Assembly (NCBI GenBank): GCA_002500745.1
Contig: DLST01000002.1
Coordinates: 1 to 64,000, forward strand
From: Sphingobacterium sp. UBA7855
GTDB lineage: Bacteria > Bacteroidota > Bacteroidia > Sphingobacteriales > Sphingobacteriaceae
DNA: 64,000 nucleotides
Direction: 5' to 3'
Made by a program: the position numbers and the translations under genes. The notes beneath the pieces were generated by a model that did no database searches, was not told where the DNA came from, and saw nothing but the letters and a program-made list of their open reading frames with translations. Below are positions 36,215 through 44,680 of the stretch, in pieces. Position 1 is the first letter of the stretch; every line of letters starts with the position of its first letter.

Positions 36215-38053
36215 TTATAAAATGTTCAGTTCATCTCTCTTTTTAAGATATGACGCAGTGAACTTCCCCCAATCTTCTCTGAGTTCCATGTATACGGATT
36301 CGGGATCGTCATTCATACTTTCTGCTTTTGCATAAGCAAATAAAAGTAAATCTATTCCATCAATTGCTTTTCTAAAAATATGATTAATGAAATCGGGGTC
36401 TAATTCCGCAGCATCTTTAGCTATTGCATCTTTTATTGGCGCATATACTTCCTTAATAAAAGGATGACGTTTGTTTATTTTTACTAATATTGTTTTGTTC
36501 AAGTGTTCAATATCTATTAAACCTTTTCCGGGCCATTCTATTTCTAGTGCTACAGTTGGTTTCTGTTGCGCGAGCTCTGCGAATTCTTCTTGTTTATCTC
36601 GAGTTTGAATACCCAGGCTTTCTGCAACTTCAAGGAGTCTCTGTTTTTCAGCGTCTGGAGTTACATAATCGCCTGAACGCCCTTTGGGCATACTTGTGTT
36701 TGAAAATTTTACGGTCTCTTCGGCATTATCACGCCCGCCACTGTAATCATCGGGATTGGACGCACTTTGAATTACTTGACTCTCAGACCAAACATCTCTG
36801 ATACGTTTTCGAGCTGTCTTGATAGGCTTATTCAGCGTGAGCTTTAATTCTTTTTTAAGTTTTTCAACGGGTTCAACACCACGCTTTATATGACGAACTT
36901 GAAAATATTCATCTAAAGCTGGAGGAAAAAGCACTTCAATGCCAATATGCCTATCTAAATGCCCATTTCTATCTAAACTATCTGGTGTAATTAAATAAGG
37001 AACCTTGACATAACATATTTCTCTTTCTTGTCTTAGAAAGCTAATTTTGCCTTGATTGTCAGGTATCTGAAGCTTTTTAAACTGTCCATCCCCAAGAGGA
37101 CCTTTGATTCCACCACCACCAGATACCAAACGCGTAATTTTTGGTGTTAAATATACTTTCCAAAAAACTCTCTCATTGTCAATAACAATTTCTCCTTCTT
37201 CTACTAATTCTCCTTTCATACTTTCTCCTTTCGCTAATGCTTCCGCATCCGGATTTTCTATTTGGAAGGTCGGATCATAAGGAGTAAGTGGTATGTCCTC
37301 AAATAGTTGACCAGAGCTATTAGGTAAAAATATTTTGAGACCCTTATCAATATAAATGCGATAGGTTCTTGATAAAAAATAACCTAATCCAGCTATTTTT
37401 TCGTCTGGGGACTCGGAATAAGCACGGCTTTCGTTCATCCTATCGATATTCCTCCAGATTATTAATGTACCACTACTCAAACCATCCATTAAGTGTTGGT
37501 ATTCTTCAGGAAAAGTCTCTACTTCTTTAGCTATATAATTATTTTGTTTTCCATCGGCTATTTCATCAAGATCTAAGTAGCTCATATAAATTTTACCAGA
37601 AGTATTTTTAGAGCCCTTTTGCGGAATATATGTTCCACTTTTCTTATCCTGCGATAATTCAAGATAACCAGGCTTCGTATATATTTCTAGTCGTTTCGCT
37701 TGGCTAATTGAAGCTAACTTAAAACCAACACCAAATCGCCCCATACCTTCTCGGCTATTATATCTAGTACTAAAACCAATTGTCAATACATTAGGTAGAA
37801 TATTAGGTGCAATTCCCATACCATCATCACTTATTGCAAATGATGAAACAACTCGCTTTACTTTTGTTGACTTTCCAGACTTTATTGTATCAAATTTCCA
37901 ATCAAATTTTATTTTTCGAGCACCAGCTTGAATTGAGTTATCTACAATTTCACCGATAGCATCAGTGAAATTGTATCCCCCATCTCTAAAACTTTGAAGA
38001 GCTGTATCGGCTCTAACTAATTCTGCTTTTATTATATTATCTATTGTTGCCAT
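36215..38053 (-). CDS. MORC-like GHKL ATPase
   Basis: A 612-residue protein with an N-terminal GHKL ATPase like MORC and MutL: GEIVDNSIQAGA (E35, N39), SDDGMGI (75-81) and GMGRFGVGFK (103-112). An S5-type transducer region follows to about residue 260, then a domain ending in a helical segment (LLLFAYAKAES). Prokaryotic MORC ATPases are known from restriction-modification-like operons, where they are thought to clamp or remodel DNA. It starts two bases after a sigma-like HTH gene. No Z1 helicase or methylase, the usual partners, is present. Confidence 0.75.
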   Translation of the reverse strand: MATIDNIIKAELVRADTALQSFRDGGYNFTDAIGEIVDNSIQAGARKIKFDWKFDTIKSGKSTKVKRVVSSFAISDDGMGIAPNILPNVLTIGFSTRYNSREGMGRFGVGFKLASISQAKRLEIYTKPGYLELSQDKKSGTYIPQKGSKNTSGKIYMSYLDLDEIADGKQNNYIAKEVETFPEEYQHLMDGLSSGTLIIWRNIDRMNESRAYSESPDEKIAGLGYFLSRTYRIYIDKGLKIFLPNSSGQLFEDIPLTPYDPTFQIENPDAEALAKGESMKGELVEEGEIVIDNERVFWKVYLTPKITRLVSGGGGIKGPLGDGQFKKLQIPDNQGKISFLRQEREICYVKVPYLITPDSLDRNGHLDRHIGIEVLFPPALDEYFQVRHIKRGVEPVEKLKKELKLTLNKPIKTARKRIRDVWSESQVIQSASNPDDYSGGRDNAEETVKFSNTSMPKGRSGDYVTPDAEKQRLLEVAESLGIQTRDKQEEFAELAQQKPTVALEIEWPGKGLIDIEHLNKTILVKINKRHPFIKEVYAPIKDAIAKDAAELDPDFINHIFRKAIDGIDLLLFAYAKAESMNDDPESVYMELREDWGKFTASYLKKRDELNIL

Positions 38054-38055
38054 TA

Positions 38056-38679
38056 TTATTTTGCTTTTGAAGGTGTGGAAAAATCATTATTAAATAGAAA
38101 AGTCATCAAAAAAGAGTCATATTCCTCAAAATTAGTATCTAAGAAAGCTAAAAAGAAAGCCTCTTTGAACCCAGGAAAATTATGTAATTTTTGTTGTGCT
38201 AGCTTTACTATGTTTCGATATTGTCGTTCTGAGATACCTAAAAGACTCGCTATAACATCAAGTCTATTAGTCGCCTTGATATAAAGTGCGGTTCTTTCTC
38301 TTTGCGTAAGTGAATATAGTCCTCTGTAAATTATAGATTTATAATCCCTTTTTCGATCGTCAAACTCAAATTCTAATATGGCGGTTTGTTGATTTTGAAG
38401 ATAATTGTAATCTTCGACTGATTTTCCAAATCTAGTAGACGAAGTATTTTTACGAGCAAGTTCCCGTTTGGAATCTTTGAAAACTTCTTCTGCTAATTTG
38501 ATATCTTTAGCTTTTCGTTTAGGGATATCTAAAATTTTTTCGATTGATTTTTCATAAGCTTCAATTCGAAAATCGCATTGACATTTGGATATTTTTTTTT
38601 GGAGATAGGAGATGGCACTCCAGTCAATTTGCTCAAAATTTGGGATAGAGCTCTCCCTTGAAGAGTGTTTTACTTCCAT
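38056..38679 (-). CDS. sigma-like HTH protein paired with MORC ATPase
   Basis: A 207-residue soluble protein. Residues about 135-180 (YSLTQRERTALYIKATNRLD, VIASLLGISERQYRNIVKLA) look like a sigma-70 region 4 or LuxR-type HTH. The N-terminal two thirds are charged and helical with no recognised domain. It lies two bases upstream of the MORC gene in the same direction, so the two proteins are made together. It may target MORC to DNA or control the operon. Confidence 0.6.
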   Translation of the reverse strand: MEVKHSSRESSIPNFEQIDWSAISYLQKKISKCQCDFRIEAYEKSIEKILDIPKRKAKDIKLAEEVFKDSKRELARKNTSSTRFGKSVEDYNYLQNQQTAILEFEFDDRKRDYKSIIYRGLYSLTQRERTALYIKATNRLDVIASLLGISERQYRNIVKLAQQKLHNFPGFKEAFFLAFLDTNFEEYDSFLMTFLFNNDFSTPSKAK

Positions 38680-38829
38680 AATTTTTTCTGTTTATGCAAT
38701 GTCAGCTCAATGCTTACACTACCATTAATTTTAAAATTGAACTGTTTCTGCTAACAAGTAACCTACCTATCAGCCCGCTCATATTTATAAGGGGTTGAAA
38801 AAAATTAGAAAGGAAATAAAATTTTAAAA

Positions 38830-39060
38830 TTATTTTTGTTTTGGACAGATTATTTCAAGAATATCCACATTTAATGCTCTAGATATCTCTAAAAGAGTTG
38901 TGAATACAAAGTCCTCCTTTGAATTTTCAATACTACTTATTTTAGCTCTATCAACATCGCATCTATTAGCAACATCTTGTTGGCTAAAACCTTTTTCGGC
39001 ACGTATCCGTCTTATATTTTCCCCAATAACAATAAAGGTTTTAATATCCTGTTCTTTCAT
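38830..39060 (-). CDS. XRE family HTH regulator
   Basis: A 76-residue protein that is nearly all HTH: ENIRRIRAEKGFSQQDVANR, CDVDRAKISSIENSKEDFVF. Single-domain XRE proteins commonly control restriction or toxin genes. The ATG at 39060 is preferred over a TTG two codons upstream. It sits between the DGQHR/HEPN genes and the sigma-like/MORC pair and may regulate either. Confidence 0.85.
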   Translation of the reverse strand: MKEQDIKTFIVIGENIRRIRAEKGFSQQDVANRCDVDRAKISSIENSKEDFVFTTLLEISRALNVDILEIICPKQK

Positions 39061-39146
39061 TTTCAATATGAATTTGGGAAAAGGAGGCTGATTTCATCGT
39101 GGCAGTATTGCCTCATTTTATACTCCTATTTAATTTAGGGTATTGT

Positions 39147-40016
39147 CTAACTATGTTTAAATGTTTTTAGGTGCATATTTTGCAAAAACAGATAAGCATC
39201 TACTCCTTTGTCATCTAAATATTCATGTTGCTTTGTGACTATGAAGTTTAGATGATTAGATACCGAAGTAAGTAACATTTGTAATGTTAACAGTACAATC
39301 CTACTGCTAGTCTGAATAATATCTATATCTAAAGGACGAACTAACCCATGCTCTTTAGAATAATTGTACTCCTCTGGTTCGCTAAATTTCAATGAACCGT
39401 GAGCAAAGAGATTTCGAATTTTATAGACAGCTTTTATACCTACTATGTCTCCTGAGCAATTCTTATCTGGAATAAAATAAGAAGCATTCTCTTCATAACC
39501 ATCAGTATGATTTAAAAGCAATTTGAAAAAATCTACGGTCTCAGCGTAGCCAACGGGGATGGGGTACTTTGGTAAATAATTTTTACTTAAGAAGTAATTT
39601 AGACGGCTTATCTTTCCAATAGGACCGCTTTTATATTCATCGTAGGTTATACTATCGATAACACTCTCAAAACCTCCCCAAATAAATGAAAAACGAGTAA
39701 GTTCAGTAATAAGGTTCGAATGAAAATGCGATTTTGCTTGCTCGTATTCTATGGCGGGACCGCACCACATAACATCATTATCAAATATATCGCTTACATA
39801 TTCAACATTCATTATCCCTGAAGCAAGCTGAAACCAAGAAGCTTGTGAATGGTCTTCATAGGGATACTCGCTGTATAGAAAACGTACAATATTATGACAG
39901 TGCCGTTTAATGTCAACAAACTTACCATTCGGGCATAAAGTACATAGTTGATCTGTAAGATTAACCTTATATGTTTTTGATCTCTGACAATTTACTATTT
40001 TGATAGCCTTATTCAT
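39147..40016 (-). CDS. HEPN-like protein coupled to the DGQHR gene
   Basis: A 289-residue protein. KIRNLFAHGSL (R201, N202, H206 from the ATG at 40016) is the Rx4-6H motif of HEPN ribonucleases, set in a helical C-terminal half. The N-terminal part has cysteines and histidines (LCTLCPNGK, DIKRHCHN) that could bind metal. HEPN proteins often act as RNA-cleaving effectors or toxins in defence systems. It follows the DGQHR gene by 16 bases (or overlaps it if a TTG at 40043 is used). HEPN assignment rests on the motif and helical context only. Confidence 0.55.
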   Translation of the reverse strand: MNKAIKIVNCQRSKTYKVNLTDQLCTLCPNGKFVDIKRHCHNIVRFLYSEYPYEDHSQASWFQLASGIMNVEYVSDIFDNDVMWCGPAIEYEQAKSHFHSNLITELTRFSFIWGGFESVIDSITYDEYKSGPIGKISRLNYFLSKNYLPKYPIPVGYAETVDFFKLLLNHTDGYEENASYFIPDKNCSGDIVGIKAVYKIRNLFAHGSLKFSEPEEYNYSKEHGLVRPLDIDIIQTSSRIVLLTLQMLLTSVSNHLNFIVTKQHEYLDDKGVDAYLFLQNMHLKTFKHS

Positions 40017-40032
40017 ATGTCTCAAATCAATA

Positions 40033-41256
40033 TTATCTTTCAAATTCTTTGATCTTTCTCAAATCTTCAGTCTTTAATGCATCGTCACTTATCAGTCCTG
40101 TTGAATACAAGATAGCATTCCTAATATCTTTTCTCCCAATACCAGATGCCTGGACAGTAGAGCTGCTAAAATCATAAATCATAGCCGTTTCTAAATAAGT
40201 TTCAAATTCCTCTTTCTGGGTTAGAATCTCATATTGCAATATTCTTTTAAGCACATCAAATAGTGCTTGAACTCCGACTGTTTTAAATATGTAAGACCTT
40301 GGATTGTAATTTTTCCAAACAGTATCTGCGGCAGCTGATAAGTAATTTAAAATGATTTTAAAAATGTATTCGTCATCTTTGTTTAGATATTTTTGTCTTA
40401 AAGGGGAGTTATCTCTGAAGTCAGAAATCATTTTCCTAGATCTATTACCCCAAATATTTTCTTGAGCCATTTCGACTCTATCTCTTTTAGCATTCGATGT
40501 GATCAAATTTAGAATTCCATCAACAATCGTAGCAGTTGACACTGTCCATTCTTTTTGGGTTTCAAAAATTTGTTTGGATAGTACACTAGAAATTTGTGGC
40601 GCAATCTTGATGTGACCACTTAGTGGGCTTTCTTTGAAATTCAAACGCCGTGTAAAATACACTGCAAGTTTTTCTGGTGTCCAAGTATGCTGAGGCTCGT
40701 CTTCTACGTTGAAGCCAAACTGTTCTAAGGCCAAGCTTTTATCTACTCGTTTTTGGTTACCATTAATTGTAGCGAATAGGAAAGCTTGGTAAGAATTTGG
40801 TAAGTCAAAAAAAATGGCACAAGGCATTTCTATATTAAGCTTAGATTGATCGCTCAAGTATTTTTGCTCGAATCCCATCAGTCGATGTTGGCCATCAATA
40901 ACTGCTGCTAACTTTTTATTTGATGGAATGATAATTTTATATAGATTACTGTCTATAGCGTCAATATCCCATCTAATATTCTCGTCGTCAATTAGTACAC
41001 CCTCCTCTGAATAGTTTGCTGCTAAAATTATAGCGTTTGGAAAAGACATTTCAACAGACCCTATGTATTTTCCAATTTCTTTTAATCGCTTTTCATCAAT
41101 TTTGCGCTGATTTCCTTTTAGCTTTCCACTCTCATTTGTATATTCGAGCTTTTCCGAAAATGTAAGGGTTAAAAGATCACTAGCTTTAATTGAGGTGATA
41201 AAGAAATCACTCAATGGTTGAGTAACCTTTAGTGCATATAAAGTTAAATACATCAT
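40033..41256 (-). CDS. dndB: DGQHR-domain protein, DndB-like
   Basis: A 407-residue protein with the diagnostic VIDGQHRLMGF (D121-R125), ATINGNQKRVDKSLA downstream and a long helical C-terminal half. This is the DGQHR/ParB-like fold of DndB, the negative regulator of dnd operons and of phosphorothioation frequency. The ATG at 41256 follows a GGGAGGAG ribosome-binding site and lies one base after the previous stop. It is 12.6 kb from dndC and on the other strand, so the gene symbol is tentative; it may belong to a different system in the island. Confidence 0.72.
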   Translation of the reverse strand: MMYLTLYALKVTQPLSDFFITSIKASDLLTLTFSEKLEYTNESGKLKGNQRKIDEKRLKEIGKYIGSVEMSFPNAIILAANYSEEGVLIDDENIRWDIDAIDSNLYKIIIPSNKKLAAVIDGQHRLMGFEQKYLSDQSKLNIEMPCAIFFDLPNSYQAFLFATINGNQKRVDKSLALEQFGFNVEDEPQHTWTPEKLAVYFTRRLNFKESPLSGHIKIAPQISSVLSKQIFETQKEWTVSTATIVDGILNLITSNAKRDRVEMAQENIWGNRSRKMISDFRDNSPLRQKYLNKDDEYIFKIILNYLSAAADTVWKNYNPRSYIFKTVGVQALFDVLKRILQYEILTQKEEFETYLETAMIYDFSSSTVQASGIGRKDIRNAILYSTGLISDDALKTEDLRKIKEFER

Positions 41257-41257
41257 A

Positions 41258-41704
41258 CTATAAATCTCCTCCCAATGCCGAAAAACTATCATATCGCGTA
41301 TTTCTCGCTCTCACATAAATCCAAGTTGCTAAGGATATACAGGTAAAAATTGAGGTCATTTTGATAGCACTTTCGACTCTGCCAAATTTTATATCCACGT
41401 AAGAAATATATATAAAACAACTACTAAAGATTAAAGCTGCGATCAATATTAAAAATTCAATTCCATTAGTGTTATTTTTCGTGGTATTTTTTATTAAATA
41501 CAAAAACCTTTCCACATAGCTTGCCATCATTATTGCCACGCTGTAGGTAATTAGGTTTGTGGGAAGATCGTTCCAAGTTCGATCTTGTACAGTGTCGAAG
41601 GTACTTTTATCTATTAAAAAAGGTAACCATACTCCTAGAGAACTTAAAAATAGAACTGTAATAAAGAAATACAGCACATGTTCTAAAAAATTTAAATTTA
41701 TCAT
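41258..41704 (-). CDS. four-helix membrane protein upstream of DGQHR gene
   Basis: A 148-residue protein with four hydrophobic segments (VLYFFITVLFLSSLGVWLPF, LITYSVAIMMASYVERFLYL, FLILIAALIFSSCFIYI and a last one near residue 120) and short polar loops. No family is recognised. Its stop is one base before the DGQHR start, so the two are tightly coupled and may form one module with the HEPN gene, the membrane protein perhaps acting as an effector or anchor. Confidence 0.6.
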   Translation of the reverse strand: MINLNFLEHVLYFFITVLFLSSLGVWLPFLIDKSTFDTVQDRTWNDLPTNLITYSVAIMMASYVERFLYLIKNTTKNNTNGIEFLILIAALIFSSCFIYISYVDIKFGRVESAIKMTSIFTCISLATWIYVRARNTRYDSFSALGGDL

Positions 41705-41834
41705 TATTTTTAGTGATTTTAAGATTATAGCGTTAGGATTGAAGCTCGCTTAGGTTATTTAACTTTTCAGTATTCAACTTTAATATTCCTAAACTTATTC
41801 ATATTCAAACATGGTTAACTCCTCCAATTAATTG

Positions 41835-42107
41835 TTAGAATGTGTCGTTGTCTTTTATAATTATATAATTTTCAAATCTATTTATATAATTTTCCATGTT
41901 TTGCTCTGCATCAGCCACTGATATACCTATTTGTTGCCCTGGAATATATACATCGATATCTCCATTTATTGAGCAGTATTTTGATATTTCCCACGAATAC
42001 GGGTAGTTACTTGAAATCCCACTAATAACATTTTTAAGAATTCTTCCATGGATAGTGACGTCAGCAACACACCACTTAACTTGTTTTACAATCTCATATT
42101 TTTCCAT
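41835..42107 (-). CDS. hypothetical protein
   Basis: A 90-residue soluble protein with alternating strands and a C-terminal helix (SVADAEQNMENYINRFENYI). No family is recognised. It starts 12 bases after the HNH gene and is probably co-transcribed with it. Confidence 0.45.
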   Translation of the reverse strand: MEKYEIVKQVKWCVADVTIHGRILKNVISGISSNYPYSWEISKYCSINGDIDVYIPGQQIGISVADAEQNMENYINRFENYIIIKDNDTF

Positions 42108-42119
42108 ATTGTTTTGTTT

Positions 42120-42836
42120 TTATCTTTGCATAATTTTTCTAAACCCATTCCACCCTCTATGCAATATACTATGGCAATTTGAACACACTAGCATCAAATC
42201 ATCTAAGCTTGTTGCGGTTTCTTCTAATAAAGAATATAAAGGTTTTTTATATTGAAATTCAATAAATCCATGACCAATTTCCCCATACACTTTCTCAAAA
42301 TCGAAAGAACAAAGTTCACATTCTAGTTTGCCATGGAGTTTCAGTACTTTTTCCTTCTTCTTTTTGACGATAGTGGTATTTCGTTCCCTTGCTAAATGAT
42401 ATCGGTATAAAAGACAACCTTCTTTTACCTTTACATCATCATCAATATCGTTCGGCAGATTAATTATCTCATTTTTAATCTCTGGATTGATCGCGCTCAG
42501 ATTAGTGGCATTGGCAAGCTTATGAAGCATTTCCTTATTATCTTTGAATTCTTCAAATACTTCCTTGTCAAGTTTACTTGTTGAAGCCATTCCTTTGCCA
42601 GAATATGTTCTATCCAGTGATAAAAAATTACTCAGCTTGAGACCAACCCCGTTAGGATCTCTAAACTTTTCATAATCATCTTTATCCTCATGAATGGGTA
42701 ACTTATTTAAAGTGTTTGATAATTCAACAACCAACGGATTCCTAGCATGTATCTGCCCTGGTTCCAATCGAAAATATAGATCCAACGCAAGAATCAGCTC
42801 GTCTCGTTGCCATTTAGGATTACGCTTTTTTTTCAT
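42120..42836 (-). CDS. McrA-like HNH protein with altered active site
   Basis: A 238-residue protein. The start (NPKWQRDELILALDLYFR) is shared by a group of type IV-like HNH restriction proteins. The C-terminal HNH fold has its zinc-type cysteines CELC and VCSNCHSILHR, plus YGEIGHGFIEF. In the family the next residues are usually His-His (EVHHIKPL); here they are Gln-Tyr (EFQYKKPL). The general base His is therefore missing, so it may bind but not cut DNA, or use another residue. Its place in a dnd island suggests a role in recognising modified DNA. Confidence 0.7.
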   Translation of the reverse strand: MKKKRNPKWQRDELILALDLYFRLEPGQIHARNPLVVELSNTLNKLPIHEDKDDYEKFRDPNGVGLKLSNFLSLDRTYSGKGMASTSKLDKEVFEEFKDNKEMLHKLANATNLSAINPEIKNEIINLPNDIDDDVKVKEGCLLYRYHLARERNTTIVKKKKEKVLKLHGKLECELCSFDFEKVYGEIGHGFIEFQYKKPLYSLLEETATSLDDLMLVCSNCHSILHRGWNGFRKIMQR

Positions 42837-42901
42837 TGTTATACCTTCTCACCATAATTGTTCGTCTTTCTCCTATAGCTAGATGAAAATTAAATTCACG
42901 C

Positions 42902-43117
42902 TTACATGTTAAAAGGAGGCGTATTATTGTCCTTAGGTTTAACAGCTTTTACAATATCCCTTAGAATTTCATTTTGTTCGCGCAGTGCTGCGGTGTGATC
43001 GCGTTTGGCGATTAGGTATTTGCCGAGGAGACTTGATAGAACAAGGTACAGCCCGAAAAGACAGATGGCAATAAATCCGCCGTAAATGAGGTACATTAAA
43101 AAGCCGATTGATAACAT
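42902..43117 (-). CDS. small single-pass membrane protein
   Basis: A 71-residue protein with one long hydrophobic segment (LMYLIYGGFIAICLFGLYLV) followed by a basic, helical cytoplasmic tail (AALREQNEILRDIVKAVKPK). No named family; such proteins are common in Bacteroidota. G+C content is a little higher than in its neighbours. Confidence 0.5.
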   Translation of the reverse strand: MLSIGFLMYLIYGGFIAICLFGLYLVLSSLLGKYLIAKRDHTAALREQNEILRDIVKAVKPKDNNTPPFNM

Positions 43118-43157
43118 AGTTTTTAGTTTATTTGTTAATGTATTTTTGTTTTATGTG

Positions 43158-43676
43158 TTAAGCATTTGTATTATTTGCATACCTTTTCTCAATAAACCTG
43201 TATGTCTCGTCAAAAATGATATCTATTCGTAAAAAAATAATTCTTTCAAGCATATCAAGCCTATTCATTTCTTCGTGAATTCTAGTAAATTCATATTTCA
43301 CTTTATCGAATTCAAAATTGGTTAGATTTATAGATGGAAACTGTCGTAAGAGATGAATTGACGGATGAGACAAAGCCGGTATGTTAGGAACGATGCTATT
43401 GCCAATTATGAAATAATAGACAATAGTATTTTTCTCAAATTTCCATTGATGTAAATGTCCGGCAAAAGCAAAACAAAGTTGAAATTTACGTTCACTGCAT
43501 CCAGAAGAATAGTCATCTTCATCTGAGGGAAATAGAAAGATATAACAAAAGTTGTCGATTTCATTATGTCCAACTATTATTTCGTCGGTTTCCCAAATAC
43601 CACCGGAAAATCCCTCTATTGGTATAATTCCAAAATCAACCTGTCCCATACTTACTCCAGATACTTTCTTTGTCAT
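43158..43676 (-). CDS. hypothetical protein, possible AraC-type sensory domain
   Basis: A 172-residue protein with a beta-rich first half (YIFLFPSDEDD, FQLCFAFAGHLHQWKFEKNT) and a helical second half (EEMNRLDMLERIIFLRIDII). The order resembles the ligand-binding half of AraC regulators, but no HTH follows. It may be a stand-alone domain, a truncated regulator, or something else. Confidence 0.4.
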   Translation of the reverse strand: MTKKVSGVSMGQVDFGIIPIEGFSGGIWETDEIIVGHNEIDNFCYIFLFPSDEDDYSSGCSERKFQLCFAFAGHLHQWKFEKNTIVYYFIIGNSIVPNIPALSHPSIHLLRQFPSINLTNFEFDKVKYEFTRIHEEMNRLDMLERIIFLRIDIIFDETYRFIEKRYANNTNA

Positions 43677-43706
43677 TTCATCCTCTATTTAGTTTTTCCT
43701 CAAATT

Positions 43707-44189
43707 CTATTTACTCTTTGATCTGACGTCAATTACTCCATAATACTTGGTTAAAGTTGCTAAAGGGTCTAGCCCTAGGCTATGAACAAAGTTTAGAACT
43801 TCTTCAATCGGGGCTTTCTTTTTGTTGTCATTCACATACTTAGAAATTTTACCTGTTGGGATATTCGTATCCTGTTCAACATTCTTTCTCTGGAAAGTAT
43901 AGGTTCCAAAAAGCTGAGCAGCAGGAGATAGGCCGTTTAGTTTGTTAATAAGAATATTTTTTGTTTTTATTGGATATATTCGATCTATGGTTGAATTGAA
44001 TTTATCTTCGGGTATGCCAGAAAGATAATTGGCGACATAAATTATTGGAAATACTTCATCTGTATAAGGTATTGCGGAGGCTTCATGGCTCAATGCATTG
44101 ATCCTATCTGGAGTAATTCCAGTAATGTTTGATAATTTTGATTTATTTATTTTAAGCTCATCTAAATACGCGCCTAGTGGTGTGTTCAT
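43707..44189 (-). CDS. HTH regulator of the minus-strand defence genes
   Basis: A 160-residue protein with two weak HTH units: the N-terminal LGAYLDELKINKSKLSNITG, ITPDRINALS, and a C-terminal QDTNIPTGKISKYVNDNKKK. This duplicated pattern resembles XRE-type regulators. It is the first gene of the leftward series 44189-36215, so it may control them. Confidence 0.55.
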   Translation of the reverse strand: MNTPLGAYLDELKINKSKLSNITGITPDRINALSHEASAIPYTDEVFPIIYVANYLSGIPEDKFNSTIDRIYPIKTKNILINKLNGLSPAAQLFGTYTFQRKNVEQDTNIPTGKISKYVNDNKKKAPIEEVLNFVHSLGLDPLATLTKYYGVIDVRSKSK

Positions 44190-44402
44190 AATTACAGTAT
44201 TTTTTTATACGACATTTGGTTTTAAAATTTCCATTTCTCGTATATATTCCTTATATTTGTGATAGTTATTATAGCGACATAATTGAGAGGCCATTGAGCT
44301 TCTTTTACGATTGTCACTCATGAACGAAACCGTCAAATTCCACATGAGTAGATCGTGAGCTCGCATCCTATTGGATTTTATTATCTTTGTATATATTTAA
44401 TT

Positions 44403-44502
44403 CAATAGAGCGATGCTCATGTAAGTCTTCTGTGGACCCATAATCTCGATTATGGTGGCTCTTGACGGTGCCAGTTCAGATGCTTTGGGTATCGTTCTAT
44501 TG
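44403..44502 (+). ncRNA. candidate structured RNA
   Basis: The ends CAATAGAGCGAT (44403-44414) and ATCGTTCTATTG (44491-44502) pair over 12 bp with one G-U. Inside, CCATAAT/ATTATGG (44438-44455) makes a perfect 7-bp hairpin with a CUCG loop. A TATCTTTG -7 element at 44382-44389 would start transcription just before the outer stem. There is no coding frame through it. It could be a free small RNA, a riboswitch-like leader for the 36-codon frame at 44568, or the RNA part of a defence module. No known family could be assigned by eye. Confidence 0.45.
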
Positions 44503-44542
44503 GTTTTAATCCAATTTCACTTTCCCGAACTTCTCAGAGTGT

Positions 44543-44680
44543 GATCGTTTTTATAACCAAAACGATTATGACAAAACGATTTAAACACCGCCAAAAATGC
44601 CAGACTTACCTCAAGGAAGTAAGTATTCGGTTTTCCAATTTAATTCTAATTAGTAAGATTATTCGGGCTCCAGAATAATC
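44543..44680 (+). other. hairpin cluster with a 36-codon frame
   Basis: ATCGTTTT/AAAACGAT forms an 8-bp hairpin (44543-44565), and the AAAACGATT unit is repeated directly at about 44573. From 44568 to 44678 an ATG frame encodes a basic 36-residue peptide starting MTKRFKHRQKCQTYLKE. Its end overlaps a second hairpin, GATTATTC/GAATAATC (44657-44680), which lacks a T-tract. The frame may be a leader peptide or chance. Confidence 0.35.

Noticed and set aside
24000..44200. Integrative element with integrase and attachment sites
   Set aside because: No integrase, recombinase, tRNA end or flanking direct repeat was found, so boundaries cannot be claimed.
44403..44502. Retron-type msr/msd RNA
   Set aside because: The closing inverted repeat is suggestive, but no reverse transcriptase gene exists in the window.
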